The notes: generated by a model from the letters alone, not told the origin. 64,000 nt of DNA from Lasioglossum baleicum (GCF_051020765.1 NW_027469176.1:186001-250000); one strand, 5' to 3'. Shown: positions 12,175-27,413, counted from the first letter of the stretch. Program-made: numbers and translations.

Positions 12175-15027
12175 GCATAACGCATAACGCATAACGCATA
12201 ACGCATAACGCATAACGCATAACGCATAACGCATAACGCATAACGCATAACGCATAACGCATAAGGCATAAGCATAACGCATAACGCATAACGCATAACG
12301 CATAACGCGTAACGCAAAACTCATAACGCATAACGCGTAACGCAAAACTCATAACGCATAACGCATAACGCATAACGCATAACGCATAACGCATAACGCA
12401 TAACGCATAACGCATAACGCATAACGCATAACGCATAACGCATAACGCATAACGCATAACGCATAACGCATAACGCATAACGCATAACGCATAACGCATA
12501 ACGCATAACGCATAACGCATAACGCATAACGCATAACGCATAACGCATAACGCATAACGCATAACGCATAACGCATAAGGCATAAGCATAACGCATAACG
12601 CATAACGCATAACGCATAACGCGTAACGCAAGACTCATAACGCATAACGCATAACGCATAACGCATATGGCATAACGCATAATGCAAAAGTCATAACGCA
12701 TAACGCATAACGCATAACGCATAACGCATAACGCATAACGCATAACGCATAACGCATAACGCATAACGCATAACGCATAACGCATAACGCATAACGCATA
12801 ACGCATAACGCATAACGCATAACGCATAACGCATAACGCATAACGCATAACGCATAACGCATAACGCATAACGCATAACGCATAACGCATAACGCATAAC
12901 GCATAACGCATAACGCATAACGCATAACGCATAACGCATAACGCATAACGCATAACGCGTAACGCAAGACTCATAACGCATAACGCATAACGCATAACGC
13001 ATATGGCATAACGCATAATGCAAAAGTCATAACGCATAACGCATAACGCATAACGCATAACGCATAACGCATAACGCATAACGCATAACGCATAACGCAT
13101 AACGCATAACGCATAACGCATAACGCATAACGCATAACGCATAACGCATAACGCATAACGCATAACGCATAACGCATAACGCATAACGCATAACGCATAA
13201 CGCATAACGCATAACGCATAACGCATAACGCATAACGCATAACGCATAACGCATAACGCATAACGCATAACGCATAACGCATAACGCATAACGCATAACG
13301 CATAACGCATAAGGCATAAGCATAACGCATAACGCATAACGCATAACGCATAACGCGTAACGCAAAACTCATAACGCATAACGCGTAACGCAAAACTCAT
13401 AACGCATAACGCATAACGCATAACGCATAACGCATAACGCATAACGCATAACGCATAACGCATAACGCATAACGCATAACGCATAACGCATAACGCATAA
13501 CGCATAACGCATAACGCATAACGCATAACGCATAACGCATAACGCATAACGCATAACGCATAACGCATAACGCATAACGCATAACGCATAACGCATAACG
13601 CATAACGCATAACGCATAACGCATAACGCATAACGCATAACGCATAACGCATAACGCATAACGCATAACGCATATCGCATGACGCACAACGCATAACGCA
13701 TAACGCATAACGCATAACGCATAACGCATAACGCATAACGCATAACGCATAACGCATAACGCATAACGCATAACGCATAACGCATAACGCATAACGCATA
13801 ACGCATAACGCATAACGCATAACGCATAACGCATAACGCATAACGCATAACGCATAACGCATAACGCATAACGCATAACGCATAACGCATAACGCATAAC
13901 GCATAACGCATAACGCATAACGCGTAACGCAAAACTCATAACGCATAACGCATAACGCATAACGCATAACGCACAACGCATAACGTTTAAACCATAAGGC
14001 ATAACGCATAGCCCATGACGCATAACGCATAACGCATAACGCATAATGCAAAAGTCATAACGCATAACGCATAACGGATAACGCATAACGCATAACGCAT
14101 AACGCATAACGCATAACGCATAACGCATAACGCATAACGCATAACGCATAACGCATAACGCATAACGCATAACGCATAACGCATAACGCATAACGCATAA
14201 CGCATAACGCATAACGCATAACGCATAACGCATAACGCATAACGCATAACGCATAACGCGTAACGCAAAACTCATAACGCATAACGCGTAACGCAAAACT
14301 CATAACGCATAACGCATAACGCATAACGCATAACGCATAACGCATAACGCATAACGCATAACGCATAACGCATAACGCATAACGCATAACGCATAACGCA
14401 TAACGCATAACGCATAACGCATAACGCATAACGCATAACGCATAACGCATAACGCATAACGCATAACGCATAACGCGTAACGCAAAACTCATAACGCATA
14501 ACGCATAACGCATAACGCATAACGCACAACGCATAACGTTTAAACCATAAGGCATAACGCATAGCCCATAACGCATAACGCATAACGCATAACGCATAAT
14601 GCAAAAGTCATAACGCATAACGCATAACGGATAACGCATAACGCATAACGCATAACGCATAACGCATAACGCATAACGCATAACGCATAACGCATAACGC
14701 ATAACGCATAACGCATAACGCATAACGCATAACGCATAACGCATAACGCATAACGCATAACGCATAACGCATAACGCATAACGCATAACGCATAACGCAT
14801 AACGCATAACGCATAACGCATAACGCATAACGCATAACGCATAACGCATAACGCATAACGCATAACGCATAACGCATAACGCATAACGCATAACGCATAA
14901 CGCATAACGCATAACGCATAACGCATAACGCATAACGCATAACGCATATCGCATGACGCACAACGCATAACGCATAACGCATAACGCATAACGCATAACG
15001 CATAACGCATAACGCATAACGCATAAC

Positions 15028-15158
15028 GCATTACGCATAACGCATAACGCATAACGCATAACGCATAAGGCATAAGCATAACGCATAATGCATAATGCAT
15101 AACGCATAACGCATAACGCGTAACGCATAAGGCATAAGCATAACGCATAATGCATAAC
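15028..15158 (+). repeat. 131-bp composite, copy 2 of 5
   Basis: Same length and internal order as at 6631. It is preceded by GCATATC (14944) and F, and followed by A-prime and D (15243). Confidence 0.87.
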
Positions 15159-15452
15159 GCATAACGCATAACGCATAACGCATAACGCATAACGCGTAAC
15201 GCAAGACTCATAACGCATAACGCATAACGCATAACGCATAACGCATATGGCATAACGCATAATGCAAAAGTCATAACGCATAACGCATAACGCATAACGC
15301 ATAACGCATAACGCATAACGCATAACGCATAACGCGTAACGCAAAACTCATAACGCATAACGCATAACGCATAACGCATAACGCATAACGCATAACGCAT
15401 AACGCGTAACGCAAAACTCATAACGCATAACGCATAACGCATAACGCATAAC

Positions 15453-15515
15453 GCACAACGCATAACGTTTAAACCATAAGGCATAACGCATAACGCGTAA
15501 CGCAAAACTCATAAC
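15453..15515 (+). repeat. Truncated B fused to A, copy 1
   Basis: B starts normally but after GTTTAAA, CCATAAG and two consensus units goes straight into GCGTAAC, GCAAAAC, TCATAAC. The GCATAGC and CCATGAC units and the following C are missing. The same private truncation occurs at 20053-20115. Confidence 0.88.
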
Positions 15516-18500
15516 GCATAACGCATAACGCATAACGCATAACGCATAACGCATAACGCATAACGCATAACGCATAACGCATAACGCATAACGCATAACG
15601 CATAACGCATAACGCATAACGCATAACGCATAACGCATAACGCATAACGCATAACGCATAACGCATAACGCATAACGCATAACGCATAACGCGTAACGCA
15701 TAACGCATAACGCATAACGCATAACGCATAACGCATAACGCATAACGCATAACGCATAACGCATAACGCATAACGCATAACGCATAACGCATAACGCATA
15801 ACGCATAACGCATAACGCATAACGCATAACGCATAACGCATAACGCATAACGCATAACGCATAACGCGTAACGCAAAACTCATAACGCATAACGCATAAC
15901 GCATAACGCACAACGCATAACGTTTAAACCATAAGGCATAACGCATAGCCCATGACGCATAACGCATAACGCATAACGCATAATGCAAAAGTCATAACGC
16001 ATAACGCATAACGGATAACGCATAACGCATAACGCATAACGCATAACGCATAACGCATAACGCATAACGCATAACGCATAACGCATAACGCATAACGCAT
16101 AACGCATAACGCATAACGCATAACGCATAACGCATAACGCATAACGCATAACGCATAACGCATAACGCATAACGCATAACGCATAACGCGTAACGCAAAA
16201 CTCATAACGCATAACGCATAACGCATAACGCACAACGCATAACGTTTAAACCATAAGGCATAACGCATAGCCCATGACGCATAACGCATAACGCATAACG
16301 CATAATGCAAAAGTCATAACGCATAACGCATAACGGATAACGCATAACGCATAACGCATAACGCATAACGCATAACGCATAACGCATAACGCATAACGCA
16401 TAACGCATAACGCATAACGCATAACGCATAACGCATAACGCATAACGCATAACGCATAACGCATAACGCATAACGCATAACGCATAACGCATAACGCATA
16501 ACGCATAACGCATAACGCATGACGCATAACGCATAACGCATAACGCATAACGCATAACGCATAACGCATAACGCATAACGCATAACGCATAACGCATAAC
16601 GCATAACGCATAACGCATAACGCATAACGCATAACGCATAACGCATAACGCATAACGCATAACGCATAACGCATAACGCATAACGCATAACGCATAACGC
16701 ATAACGCATAACGCATAAGGCATAAGCATAACGCATAACGCATAACGCATAACGCATAACGCGTAACGCAAAACTCATAACGCATAACGCGTAACGCAAA
16801 ACTCATAACGCATAACGCATAACGCATAACGCATAACGCATAACGCATAACGCATAACGCATAACGCATAACGCATAACGCATAACGCATAACGCATAAC
16901 GCATAAGGCATAAGCATAACGCATAACGCATAACGCATAACGCATAACGCGTAACGCAAAACTCATAACGCATAACGCGTAACGCAAAACTCATAACGCA
17001 TAACGCATAACGCATAACGCATAACGCATAACGCATAACGCATAACGCATAACGCATAACGCATAACGCATAACGCATAACGCATAACGCATAACGCATA
17101 ACGCATAACGCATAACGCATAACGCATAACGCATAACGCATAACGCATAACGCATAACGCATAACGCATAACGCATAACGCATAACGCATAACGCATAAC
17201 GCATAACGCATAACGCATAACGCATAACGCATAACGCATAAGGCATAAGCATAACGCATAACGCATAACGCATAACGCATAACGCATAACGCGTAACGCA
17301 AGACTCATAACGCATAACGCATAACGCATAACGCATATGGCATAACGCATAATGCAAAAGTCATAACGCATAACGCATAACGCATAACGCATAACGCATA
17401 ACGCATAACGCATAACGCATAACGCATAACGCATAACGCATAACGCATAACGCATAACGCATAACGCATAACGCATAACGCATAACGCATAACGCATAAC
17501 GCATAACGCATAACGCATAACGCATAACGCATAACGCATAACGCATAACGCATAACGCATAACGCATAACGCATAACGCATAACGCATAACGCATAACGC
17601 ATAACGCATAACGCATAACGCATAACGCATAACGCATAACGCATAACGCATAACGCATAACGCATAACGCATAACGCATAACGCATAACGCATAACGCAT
17701 AACGCGTAACGCAAAACTCATAACGCATAACGCATAACGCATAACGCATAACGCACAACGCATAACGTTTAAACCATAAGGCATAACGCATAGCCCATGA
17801 CGCATAACGCATAACGCATAACGCATAACGCATAACGCATAACGCATAACGCATAACGCATAACGCATAACGCATAACGCATAACGCATAACGCATAACG
17901 CATAACGCATAACGCATAACGCATAACGCATAACGCATAACGCATAACGCATAACGCATAACGCATAACGCATAACGCATAACGCATAACGCATAACGCA
18001 TAACGCATAACGCATAAGCATAACGCATAACGCATAACGCATAACGCATAACGCGTAACGCAAAACTCATAACGCATAACGCGTAACGCAAAACTCATAA
18101 CGCATAACGCATAACGCATAACGCATAACGCATAACGCATAACGCATAACGCATAACGCATAACGCATAACGCATAACGCATAACGCATAACGCATAACG
18201 CATAACGCATAACGCATAACGCATAACGCATAACGCATAACGCATAACGCATAACGCATAACGCATAACGCATAACGCATAACGCATAACGCATAACGCA
18301 TAACGCATAACGCATAACGCATAACGCATAACGCATAACGCATAACGCATAACGCATAACGCATAACGCATAACGCATAACGCATAACGCATAACGCATA
18401 ACGCATAACGCATAACGCGTAACGCAAAACTCATAACGCATAACGCATAACGCATAACGCATAACGCACAACGCATAACGTTTAAACCATAAGGCATAAC

Positions 18501-19620
18501 GCATAGCCCATGACGCATAACGCATAACGCATAATGCAAAAGTCATAACGCATAACGCATAACGGATAACGCATAACGCATAACGCATAACGCATAACGC
18601 ATAACGCATAACGCATAACGCATAACGCATAACGCATAACGCATAACGCATAACGCATAACGCATAACGCATAACGCATAACGCATAACGCATAACGCAT
18701 AACGCATAACGCATAACGCATAACGCATAACGCATAACGCATAACGCATAACGCATAACGCGTAACGCAAAACTCATAACGCATAACGCGTAACGCAAAA
18801 CTCATAACGCATAACGCATAACGCATAACGCATAACGCATAACGCATAACGCATAACGCATAACGCATAACGCATAACGCATAACGCATAACGCATAACG
18901 CATAACGCATAACGCATAACGCATAACGCATAACGCATAACGCATAACGCATAACGCATAACGCATAACGCATAACGCGTAACGCAAAACTCATAACGCA
19001 TAACGCATAACGCATAACGCATAACGCACAACGCATAACGTTTAAACCATAAGGCATAACGCATAGCCCATAACGCATAACGCATAACGCATAACGCATA
19101 ATGCAAAAGTCATAACGCATAACGCATAACGGATAACGCATAACGCATAACGCATAACGCATAACGCATAACGCATAACGCATAACGCATAACGCATAAC
19201 GCATAACGCATAACGCATAACGCATAACGCATAACGCATAACGCATAACGCATAACGCATAACGCATAACGCATAACGCATAACGCATAACGCATAACGC
19301 ATAACGCATAACGCATAACGCATAACGCATAACGCATAACGCATAACGCATAACGCATAACGCATAACGCATAACGCATAACGCATAACGCATAACGCAT
19401 AACGCATAACGCATAACGCATAACGCATAACGCATAACGCATAACGCATAACGCATAACGCATAACGCATAACGCATAACGCATAACGCATAACGCATAA
19501 CGCATAACGCATAACGCATAACGCATAACGCATAACGCATATCGCATGACGCACAACGCATAACGCATAACGCATAACGCATAACGCATAACGCATAACG
19601 CATAACGCATAACGCATAAC

Positions 19621-19751
19621 GCATTACGCATAACGCATAACGCATAACGCATAACGCATAAGGCATAAGCATAACGCATAATGCATAATGCATAACGCAT
19701 AACGCATAACGCGTAACGCATAAGGCATAAGCATAACGCATAATGCATAAC
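19621..19751 (+). repeat. 131-bp composite, copy 3 of 5
   Basis: Same length and order; preceded by GCATATC (19537) and F, followed by A-prime and D (19843). Confidence 0.87.
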
Positions 19752-20052
19752 GCATAACGCATAACGCATAACGCATAACGCATAACGCGTAACGCAAGAC
19801 TCATAACGCATAACGCATAACGCATAACGCATAACGCATAACGCATATGGCATAACGCATAATGCAAAAGTCATAACGCATAACGCATAACGCATAACGC
19901 ATAACGCATAACGCATAACGCATAACGCATAACGCGTAACGCAAAACTCATAACGCATAACGCATAACGCATAACGCATAACGCATAACGCATAACGCAT
20001 AACGCGTAACGCAAAACTCATAACGCATAACGCATAACGCATAACGCATAAC

Positions 20053-20115
20053 GCACAACGCATAACGTTTAAACCATAAGGCATAACGCATAACGCGTAA
20101 CGCAAAACTCATAAC
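20053..20115 (+). repeat. Truncated B fused to A, copy 2
   Basis: Same junction as at 15453, 4,600 bp away, showing that the deletion happened once and was then carried along when the supra-unit was duplicated. Confidence 0.88.
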
Positions 20116-20927
20116 GCATAACGCATAACGCATAACGCATAACGCATAACGCATAACGCATAACGCATAACGCATAACGCATAACGCATAACGCATAACG
20201 CATAACGCATAACGCATAACGCATAACGCATAACGCATAACGCATAACGCATAACGCATAACGCATAACGCATAACGCATAACGCATAACGCATAACGCA
20301 TAACGCGTAACGCAAAACTCATAACGCATAACGCATAACGCATAACGCATAACGCATAACGCACAACGCATAACGTTTAAACCATAAGGCATAACGCATA
20401 GCCCATAACGCATAACGCATAACGCATAACGCATAATGCAAAAGTCATAACGCATAACGCATAACGGATAACGCATAACGCATAACGCATAACGCATAAC
20501 GCATAACGCATAACGCATAACGCATAACGCATAACGCATAACGCATAACGCATAACGCATAACGCATAACGCATAACGCATAACGCATAACGCATAACGC
20601 ATAACGCATAACGCATAACGCATAACGCATAACGCATAACGCATAACGCATAACGCATAACGCATAACGCATAACGCATAACGCATAACGCATAACGCAT
20701 AACGCATAACGCATAACGCATAACGCATAACGCATAACGCATAACGCATAACGCATAACGCATAACGCATAACGCATAACGCATAACGCATAACGCATAA
20801 CGCATAACGCATAACGCATAACGCATAACGCATAACGCATAACGCATATCGCATGACGCACAACGCATAACGCATAACGCATAACGCATAACGCATAACG
20901 CATAACGCATAACGCATAACGCATAAC

Positions 20928-21058
20928 GCATTACGCATAACGCATAACGCATAACGCATAACGCATAAGGCATAAGCATAACGCATAATGCATAATGCAT
21001 AACGCATAACGCATAACGCGTAACGCATAAGGCATAAGCATAACGCATAATGCATAAC
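20928..21058 (+). repeat. 131-bp composite, copy 4 of 5
   Basis: Same length and order; preceded by GCATATC (20844) and F, followed by A-prime and D (21143). It lies only 1.3 kb after copy 3, so the second supra-unit carries this composite twice. Confidence 0.87.
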
Positions 21059-21366
21059 GCATAACGCATAACGCATAACGCATAACGCATAACGCGTAAC
21101 GCAAGACTCATAACGCATAACGCATAACGCATAACGCATAACGCATATGGCATAACGCATAATGCAAAAGTCATAACGCATAACGCATAACGCATAACGC
21201 ATAACGCATAACGCATAACGCATAACGCATAACGCATAACGCGTAACGCAAAACTCATAACGCATAACGCATAACGCATAACGCATAACGCATAACGCAT
21301 AACGCGTAACGCAAAACTCATAACGCATAACGCATAACGCATAACGCATAACGCACAACGCATAAC

Positions 21367-24300
21367 GTTTAAACCATAAGGCATAACGCATAGCCCATGA
21401 CGCATAACGCATAACGCATAACGCATAATGCAAAAGTCATAACGCATAACGCATAACGGATAACGCATAACGCATAACGCATAACGCATAACGCATAACG
21501 CATAACGCATAACGCATAACGCATAACGCATAACGCATAACGCATAACGCATAACGCATAACGCATAACGCATAACGCATAACGCATAACGCATAACGCA
21601 TAACGCATAACGCATAACGCATAACGCATAACGCATAACGCATAAGGCATAAGCATAACGCATAACGCATAACGCATAACGCATAACGCGTAACGCAAAA
21701 CTCATAACGCATAACGCGTAACGCAAAACTCATAACGCATAACGCATAACGCATAACGCATAACGCATAACGCATAACGCATAACGCATAACGCATAACG
21801 CATAACGCATAATTCATAACGCATAACGCATAACGCATAACGCATAACGCATAACGCATAACGCATAACGCATAACGCATAACGCATAACGCATAACGCA
21901 TAACGCATAACGCATAACGCATAACGCATAACGCATAACGCATAACGCATAACGCATAACGCATAACGCATAAGGCATAAGCATAACGCATAACGCATAA
22001 CGCATAACGCATAACGCATAACGCGTAACGCAAGACTCATAACGCATAACGCATAACGCATAACGCATATGGCATAACGCATAATGCAAAAGTCATAACG
22101 CATAACGCATAACGCATAACGCATAACGCATAACGCATAACGCATAACGCATAACGCATAACGCATAACGCATAACGCATAACGCATAACGCATAACGCA
22201 TAACGCATAACGCATAACGCATAACGCATAACGCATAACGCATAACGCATAACGCATAACGCATAACGCATAACGCATAACGCATAACGCATAACGCATA
22301 ACGCATAACGCATAACGCATAACGCGTAACGCAAAACTCATAACGCATAACGCATAACGCATAACGCATAACGCACAACGCATAACGTTTAAACCATAAG
22401 GCATAACGCATAGCCCATGACGCATAACGCATAACGCATAACGCATAACGCATAACGCATAACGCATAACGCATAACGCATAACGCATAACGCATAACGC
22501 ATAACGCATAACGCATAACGCATAACGCATAACGCATAACGCATAACGCATAACGCATAACGCATAACGCATAACGCATAACGCATAACGCATAACGCAT
22601 AACGCATAACGCATAACGCATAACGCATAACGCATAACGCATAACGCATAACGCGTAACGCATAACGCATAAGGCATAAGCATAACGCATAACGCATAAC
22701 GCATAACGCATAACGCGTAACGCAAAACTCATAACGCATAACGCGTAACGCAAAACTCATAACGCATAACGCATAACGCATAACGCATAACGCATAACGC
22801 ATAACGCATAACGCATAACGCATAACGCATAACGCATAACGCATAACGCATAACGCATAACGCATAACGCATAACGCATAACGCATAACGCATAACGCAT
22901 AACGCATAACGCATAACGCATAACGCATAACGCATAACGCATAACGCATAACGCATAACGCATAACGCATAACGCATAACGCATAACGCATAACGCATAA
23001 CGCATAACGCATAACGCATAACGCATAACGCATAACGCATAACGCATAACGCATAACGCATAAGGCATAAGCATAACGCATAACGCATAACGCATAACGC
23101 ATAACGCATAACGCGTAACGCAAGACTCATAACGCATAACGCATAACGCATAACGCATATGGCATAACGCATAATGCAAAAGTCATAACGCATAACGCAT
23201 AACGCATAACGCATAACGCATAACGCATAACGCATAACGCATAACGCATAACGCATAACGCATAACGCATAACGCATAACGCATAACGCATAACGCATAA
23301 CGCATAACGCATAACGCATAACGCATAACGCATAACGCATAACGCATAACGCATAACGCATAACGCATAACGCATAACGCATAACGCATAACGCATAACG
23401 CATAACGCATAACGCATAACGCATAACGCATAACGCATAACGCATAACGCATAACGCGTAACGCAAAACTCATAACGCATAACGCATAACGCATAACGCA
23501 TAACGCACAACGCATAACGTTTAAACCATAAGGCATAACGCATAGCCCATGACGCATAACGCATAACGCATAACGCATAATGCAAAAGTCATAACGCATA
23601 ACGCATAACGGATAACGCATAACGCATAACGCATAACGCATAACGCATAACGCATAACGCATAACGCATAACGCATAACGCATAACGCATAACGCATAAC
23701 GCATAACGCATAACGCATAACGCATAACGCATAACGCGTAACGCAAAACTCATAACGCATAACGCGTAACGCAAAACTCATAACGCATAACGCATAACGC
23801 ATAACGCATAACGCATAACGCATAACGCATAACGCATAACGCATAACGCATAACGCATAACGCATAACGCATAACGCATAACGCATAACGCATAACGCAT
23901 AACGCATAACGCATAACGCATAACGCATAACGCATAACGCATAACGCATAACGCATAACGCATAACGCGTAACGCAAAACTCATAACGCATAACGCATAA
24001 CGCATAACGCATAACGCACAACGCATAACGTTTAAACCATAAGGCATAACGCATAGCCCATAACGCATAACGCATAACGCATAACGCATAATGCAAAAGT
24101 CATAACGCATAACGCATAACGGATAACGCATAACGCATAACGCATAACGCATAACGCATAACGCATAACGCATAACGCATAACGCATAACGCATAACGCA
24201 TAACGCATAACGCATAACGCATAACGCATAACGCATAACGCATAACGCATAACGCATAACGCATAACGCATAACGCATAACGCATAACGCATAACGCATA

Positions 24301-25140
24301 ACGCATAACGCATAACGCATAACGCATAACGCATAACGCATAACGCATAACGCATAACGCATAACGCATAACGCATAACGCATAACGCATAACGCATAAC
24401 GCATAACGCATAACGCATAACGCATAACGCATAACGCATAACGCATAACGCATAACGCATAACGCATAACGCATAACGCATAACGCATAACGCATAACGC
24501 ATAACGCATAACGCATAACGCATAACGCATAACGCATAACGCATAACGCATAACGCATAACGCATAACGCATAACGCATAACGCATAACGCATAACGCAT
24601 AACGCATATCGCATGACGCACAACGCATAACGCATAACGCATAACGCATAACGCATAACGCATAACGCATAACGCATAACGCATAACGCATTACGCATAA
24701 CGCATAACGCATAACGCATAACGCATAAGGCATAAGCATAACGCATAATGCATAATGCATAACGCATAACGCATAACGCGTAACGCATAAGGCATAAGCA
24801 TAACGCATAATGCATAACGCATAACGCATAACGCATAACGCATAACGCATAACGCGTAACGCAAGACTCATAACGCATAACGCATAACGCATAACGCATA
24901 ACGCATATGGCATAACGCATAATGCAAAAGTCATAACGCATAACGCATAACGCATAACGCATAACGCATAACGCATAACGCATAACGCATAACGCATAAC
25001 GCGTAACGCAAAACTCATAACGCATAACGCATAACGCATAACGCATAACGCATAACGCATAACGCATAACGCATAACGCGTAACGCAAAACTCATAACGC
25101 ATAACGCATAACGCATAACGCATAACGCACAACGCATAAC
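21367..25140 (+). repeat. Domain II supra-HOR, unit 3 (about 3.8 kb, shortened)
   Basis: Order: B, C, E, AA (about 21689), E, A-prime and D (22065), A and B (22387, C missing), E, AA, E, A-prime and D (23155), A and B (23519), C, AA, A and B-prime (24030), C, GCATATC with F, 131-bp composite, A-prime and D (24903), two A blocks. The next B at 25141 is complete, unlike the truncated one in the matching position of units 1 and 2. Confidence 0.72.
24688..24818 (+). repeat. 131-bp composite, copy 5 of 5
   Basis: Same length and order; preceded by GCATATC (24604) and F, followed by A-prime and D (24903). Confidence 0.87.
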
Positions 25141-25693
25141 GTTTAAACCATAAGGCATAACGCATAGCCCATGACGCATAACGCATAACGCATAACGCAT
25201 AATGCAAAAGTCATAACGCATAACGCATAACGGATAACGCATAACGCATAACGCATAACGCATAACGCATAACGCATAACGCATAACGCATAACGCATAA
25301 CGCATAACGCATAACGCATAACGCATAACGCATAACGCATAACGCATAACGCATAACGCATAACGCATAACGCATAACGCATAACGCATAACGCATAACG
25401 CATAACGCATAACGCATAACGCATAACGCATAACGCGTAACGCAAAACTCATAACGCATAACGCGTAACGCAAATCTCATAACGCATAACGCATAACGCA
25501 TAACGCATAACGCATAACGCATAACGCATAACGCATAACGCATAACGCATAACGCATAACGCATAACGCATAACGCATAACGCATAACGCATAACGCATA
25601 ACGCATAACGCATAACGCATAACGCATAGCGCGTAACGCAAAACTCATAACGCATAACGCATAACGCATAACGCATAACGCACAACGCATAAC

Positions 25694-27413
25694 GTTTAAA
25701 CCATAAGGCATAACGCATAGCCCATAACGCATAACGCATAACGCATAACGCATAATGCAAAAGTCATAACGCATAACGCATAACGGATAACGCATAACGC
25801 ATAACGCATAACGCATAACGCATAACGCATAACGCATAACGCATAACGCATAACGCATAACGCATAACGCATAACGCATAACGCATAACGCATAACGCAT
25901 AACGCATAACGCATAACGCATAACGCATAACGCATAACGCATAACGCATAACGCATAACGCATAACGCATAACGCATAACGCATAACGCATAACGCATAA
26001 CGCATAACGCATAACGCATAACGCATAACGCATAACGCATAACGCATAAGGCATAAGCATAACGCATAACGCGTAACGCATAACGCATAACGCATAACGC
26101 GTAACGCAAAACTCATAACGCATAACGCGTAACGCAAAACTCATAACGCATAACGCATAACGCATAACGCATAACGCATAACGCATAACGCAAAACGCAT
26201 AACGCATAACGCATAACGCATAACGCATAACGCATAACGCATAACGCATAACGCATAACGCATAACGCATAACGCATAACGCATAACGCATAACGCATAA
26301 CGCATAACGCATAACGCATAACGCATAACGCATAACGCATAACGCATAACGCATAACGCATAACGCATAACGCATAACGCATAACGCATAACGCATAACG
26401 CATAACGCATAACGCATAACGCATAACGCATAACGCATAACGCATAACGCATAACGCATAACGCATAACGCATAACGCATAACGCATAACGCATAACGCA
26501 TAACGCATAACGCATAACGCATAACGCATAACGCATAACGCATAACGCATAACGCATAACGCATAACGCATAACGCATAACGCATAACGCATAACGCATA
26601 ACGCATAACGCATAACGCATAACGCATAACGCATAACGCATAACGCATAACGCATAACGCATAACGCATAACGCATAACGCATAACGCATAACGCATAAC
26701 GCATAACGCATAACGCATAACGCATAACGCATAACGCATAACGCATAACGCATAACGCATAACGCATAACGCATAACGCATAACGCATAACGCATAACGC
26801 ATAACGCATAACGCATAACGCATAACGCATAACGCATGACGCACAACGCATAACGCATAACGCATAACGCATAACGCATTACGCATAACGCATTACGCAT
26901 AACGCATTACGCATAACGCATAACGCATAACGCATAACGCATAAGGCATAAGCATAACGCATAACGCATAACGCATAACGCATAACGCATAACGCATAAC
27001 GCATAACGCATAACGCATAACGCATAACGCATAACGCGTAACGCAAGACTCATAACGCATAACGCATAACGCATAACGCATAACGCATATGGCATAACGC
27101 ATAATGCAAAAGTCATAACGCATAACGCATAACGCATAACGCATAACGCATAACGCATAACGCATAACGCATAACGCATAACGCATAACGCATAACGCAT
27201 AACGCATAACGCATAACGCATAACGCATAACGCATAACGCATAACGCATAACGCATAACGCATAACGCATAACGCATAACGCATAACGCATAACGCATAA
27301 CGCATAACGCATAACGCATAACGCATAACGCATAACGCATAACGCATAACGCGTAACGCAAAACTCATAACGCATAACGCATAACGCATAACGCATAACG
27401 CACAACGCATAAC
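25694..27413 (+). repeat. Long composite Q, copy 1 (B-prime, E, GCGTAAC, AA, long run, F, three GCATTAC, D)
   Basis: From the B-prime core: C, run, E, isolated GCGTAAC, AA, GCAAAAC (26190), 91 pure units, F (26834), three GCATTAC units alternating with consensus units from about 26878, E, A-prime, D (27085) and A. The same succession occurs at 60224-61782. Distances to F (1140 against 1070 bp) and to D (1391 against 1300 bp) differ by whole numbers of heptamers. Confidence 0.8.
26197..26833 (+). repeat. Longest pure GCATAAC run noted (91 units, 637 bp)
   Basis: No variant unit is visible between the GCAAAAC ending at 26196 and the F block at 26834. Other long pure runs are 42996-43597 (86 units), 60713-61293 (83), 32052-32632 (83) and 62446-63019 (82). 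Confidence 0.85.

Larger units (their letters stand above)
11609..16243 (+). repeat. Domain II supra-HOR, unit 1 (4,635 bp)
   Basis: Block order from the B core: C, E, AA, E, AA, A-prime and D (12663), A-prime and D (12999), E, AA, GCATATC with F (13670), A and B (13985), C, AA, A and B-prime (14538), C, GCATATC with F, the 131-bp composite, A-prime and D (15243), two A blocks, truncated B (15467) fused to A, then A, B (15922), C and A. The next unit starts with the same B, C, E, AA, E, AA order. Confidence 0.75.
16244..21366 (+). repeat. Domain II supra-HOR, unit 2 (5,123 bp)
   Basis: Repeats the order of unit 1: B, C, E, AA, E, AA, E, A-prime and D (17333), A and B (17767, C missing), AA, A and B (18480), C, AA, A and B-prime (19040), C, GCATATC with F, 131-bp composite, A-prime and D (19843), two A blocks, truncated B (20067) fused to A. 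It then carries an additional B-prime (20375), GCATATC, F, 131-bp composite, D (21143) cycle, which looks like an internal tandem duplication of about 1 kb. Confidence 0.75.
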
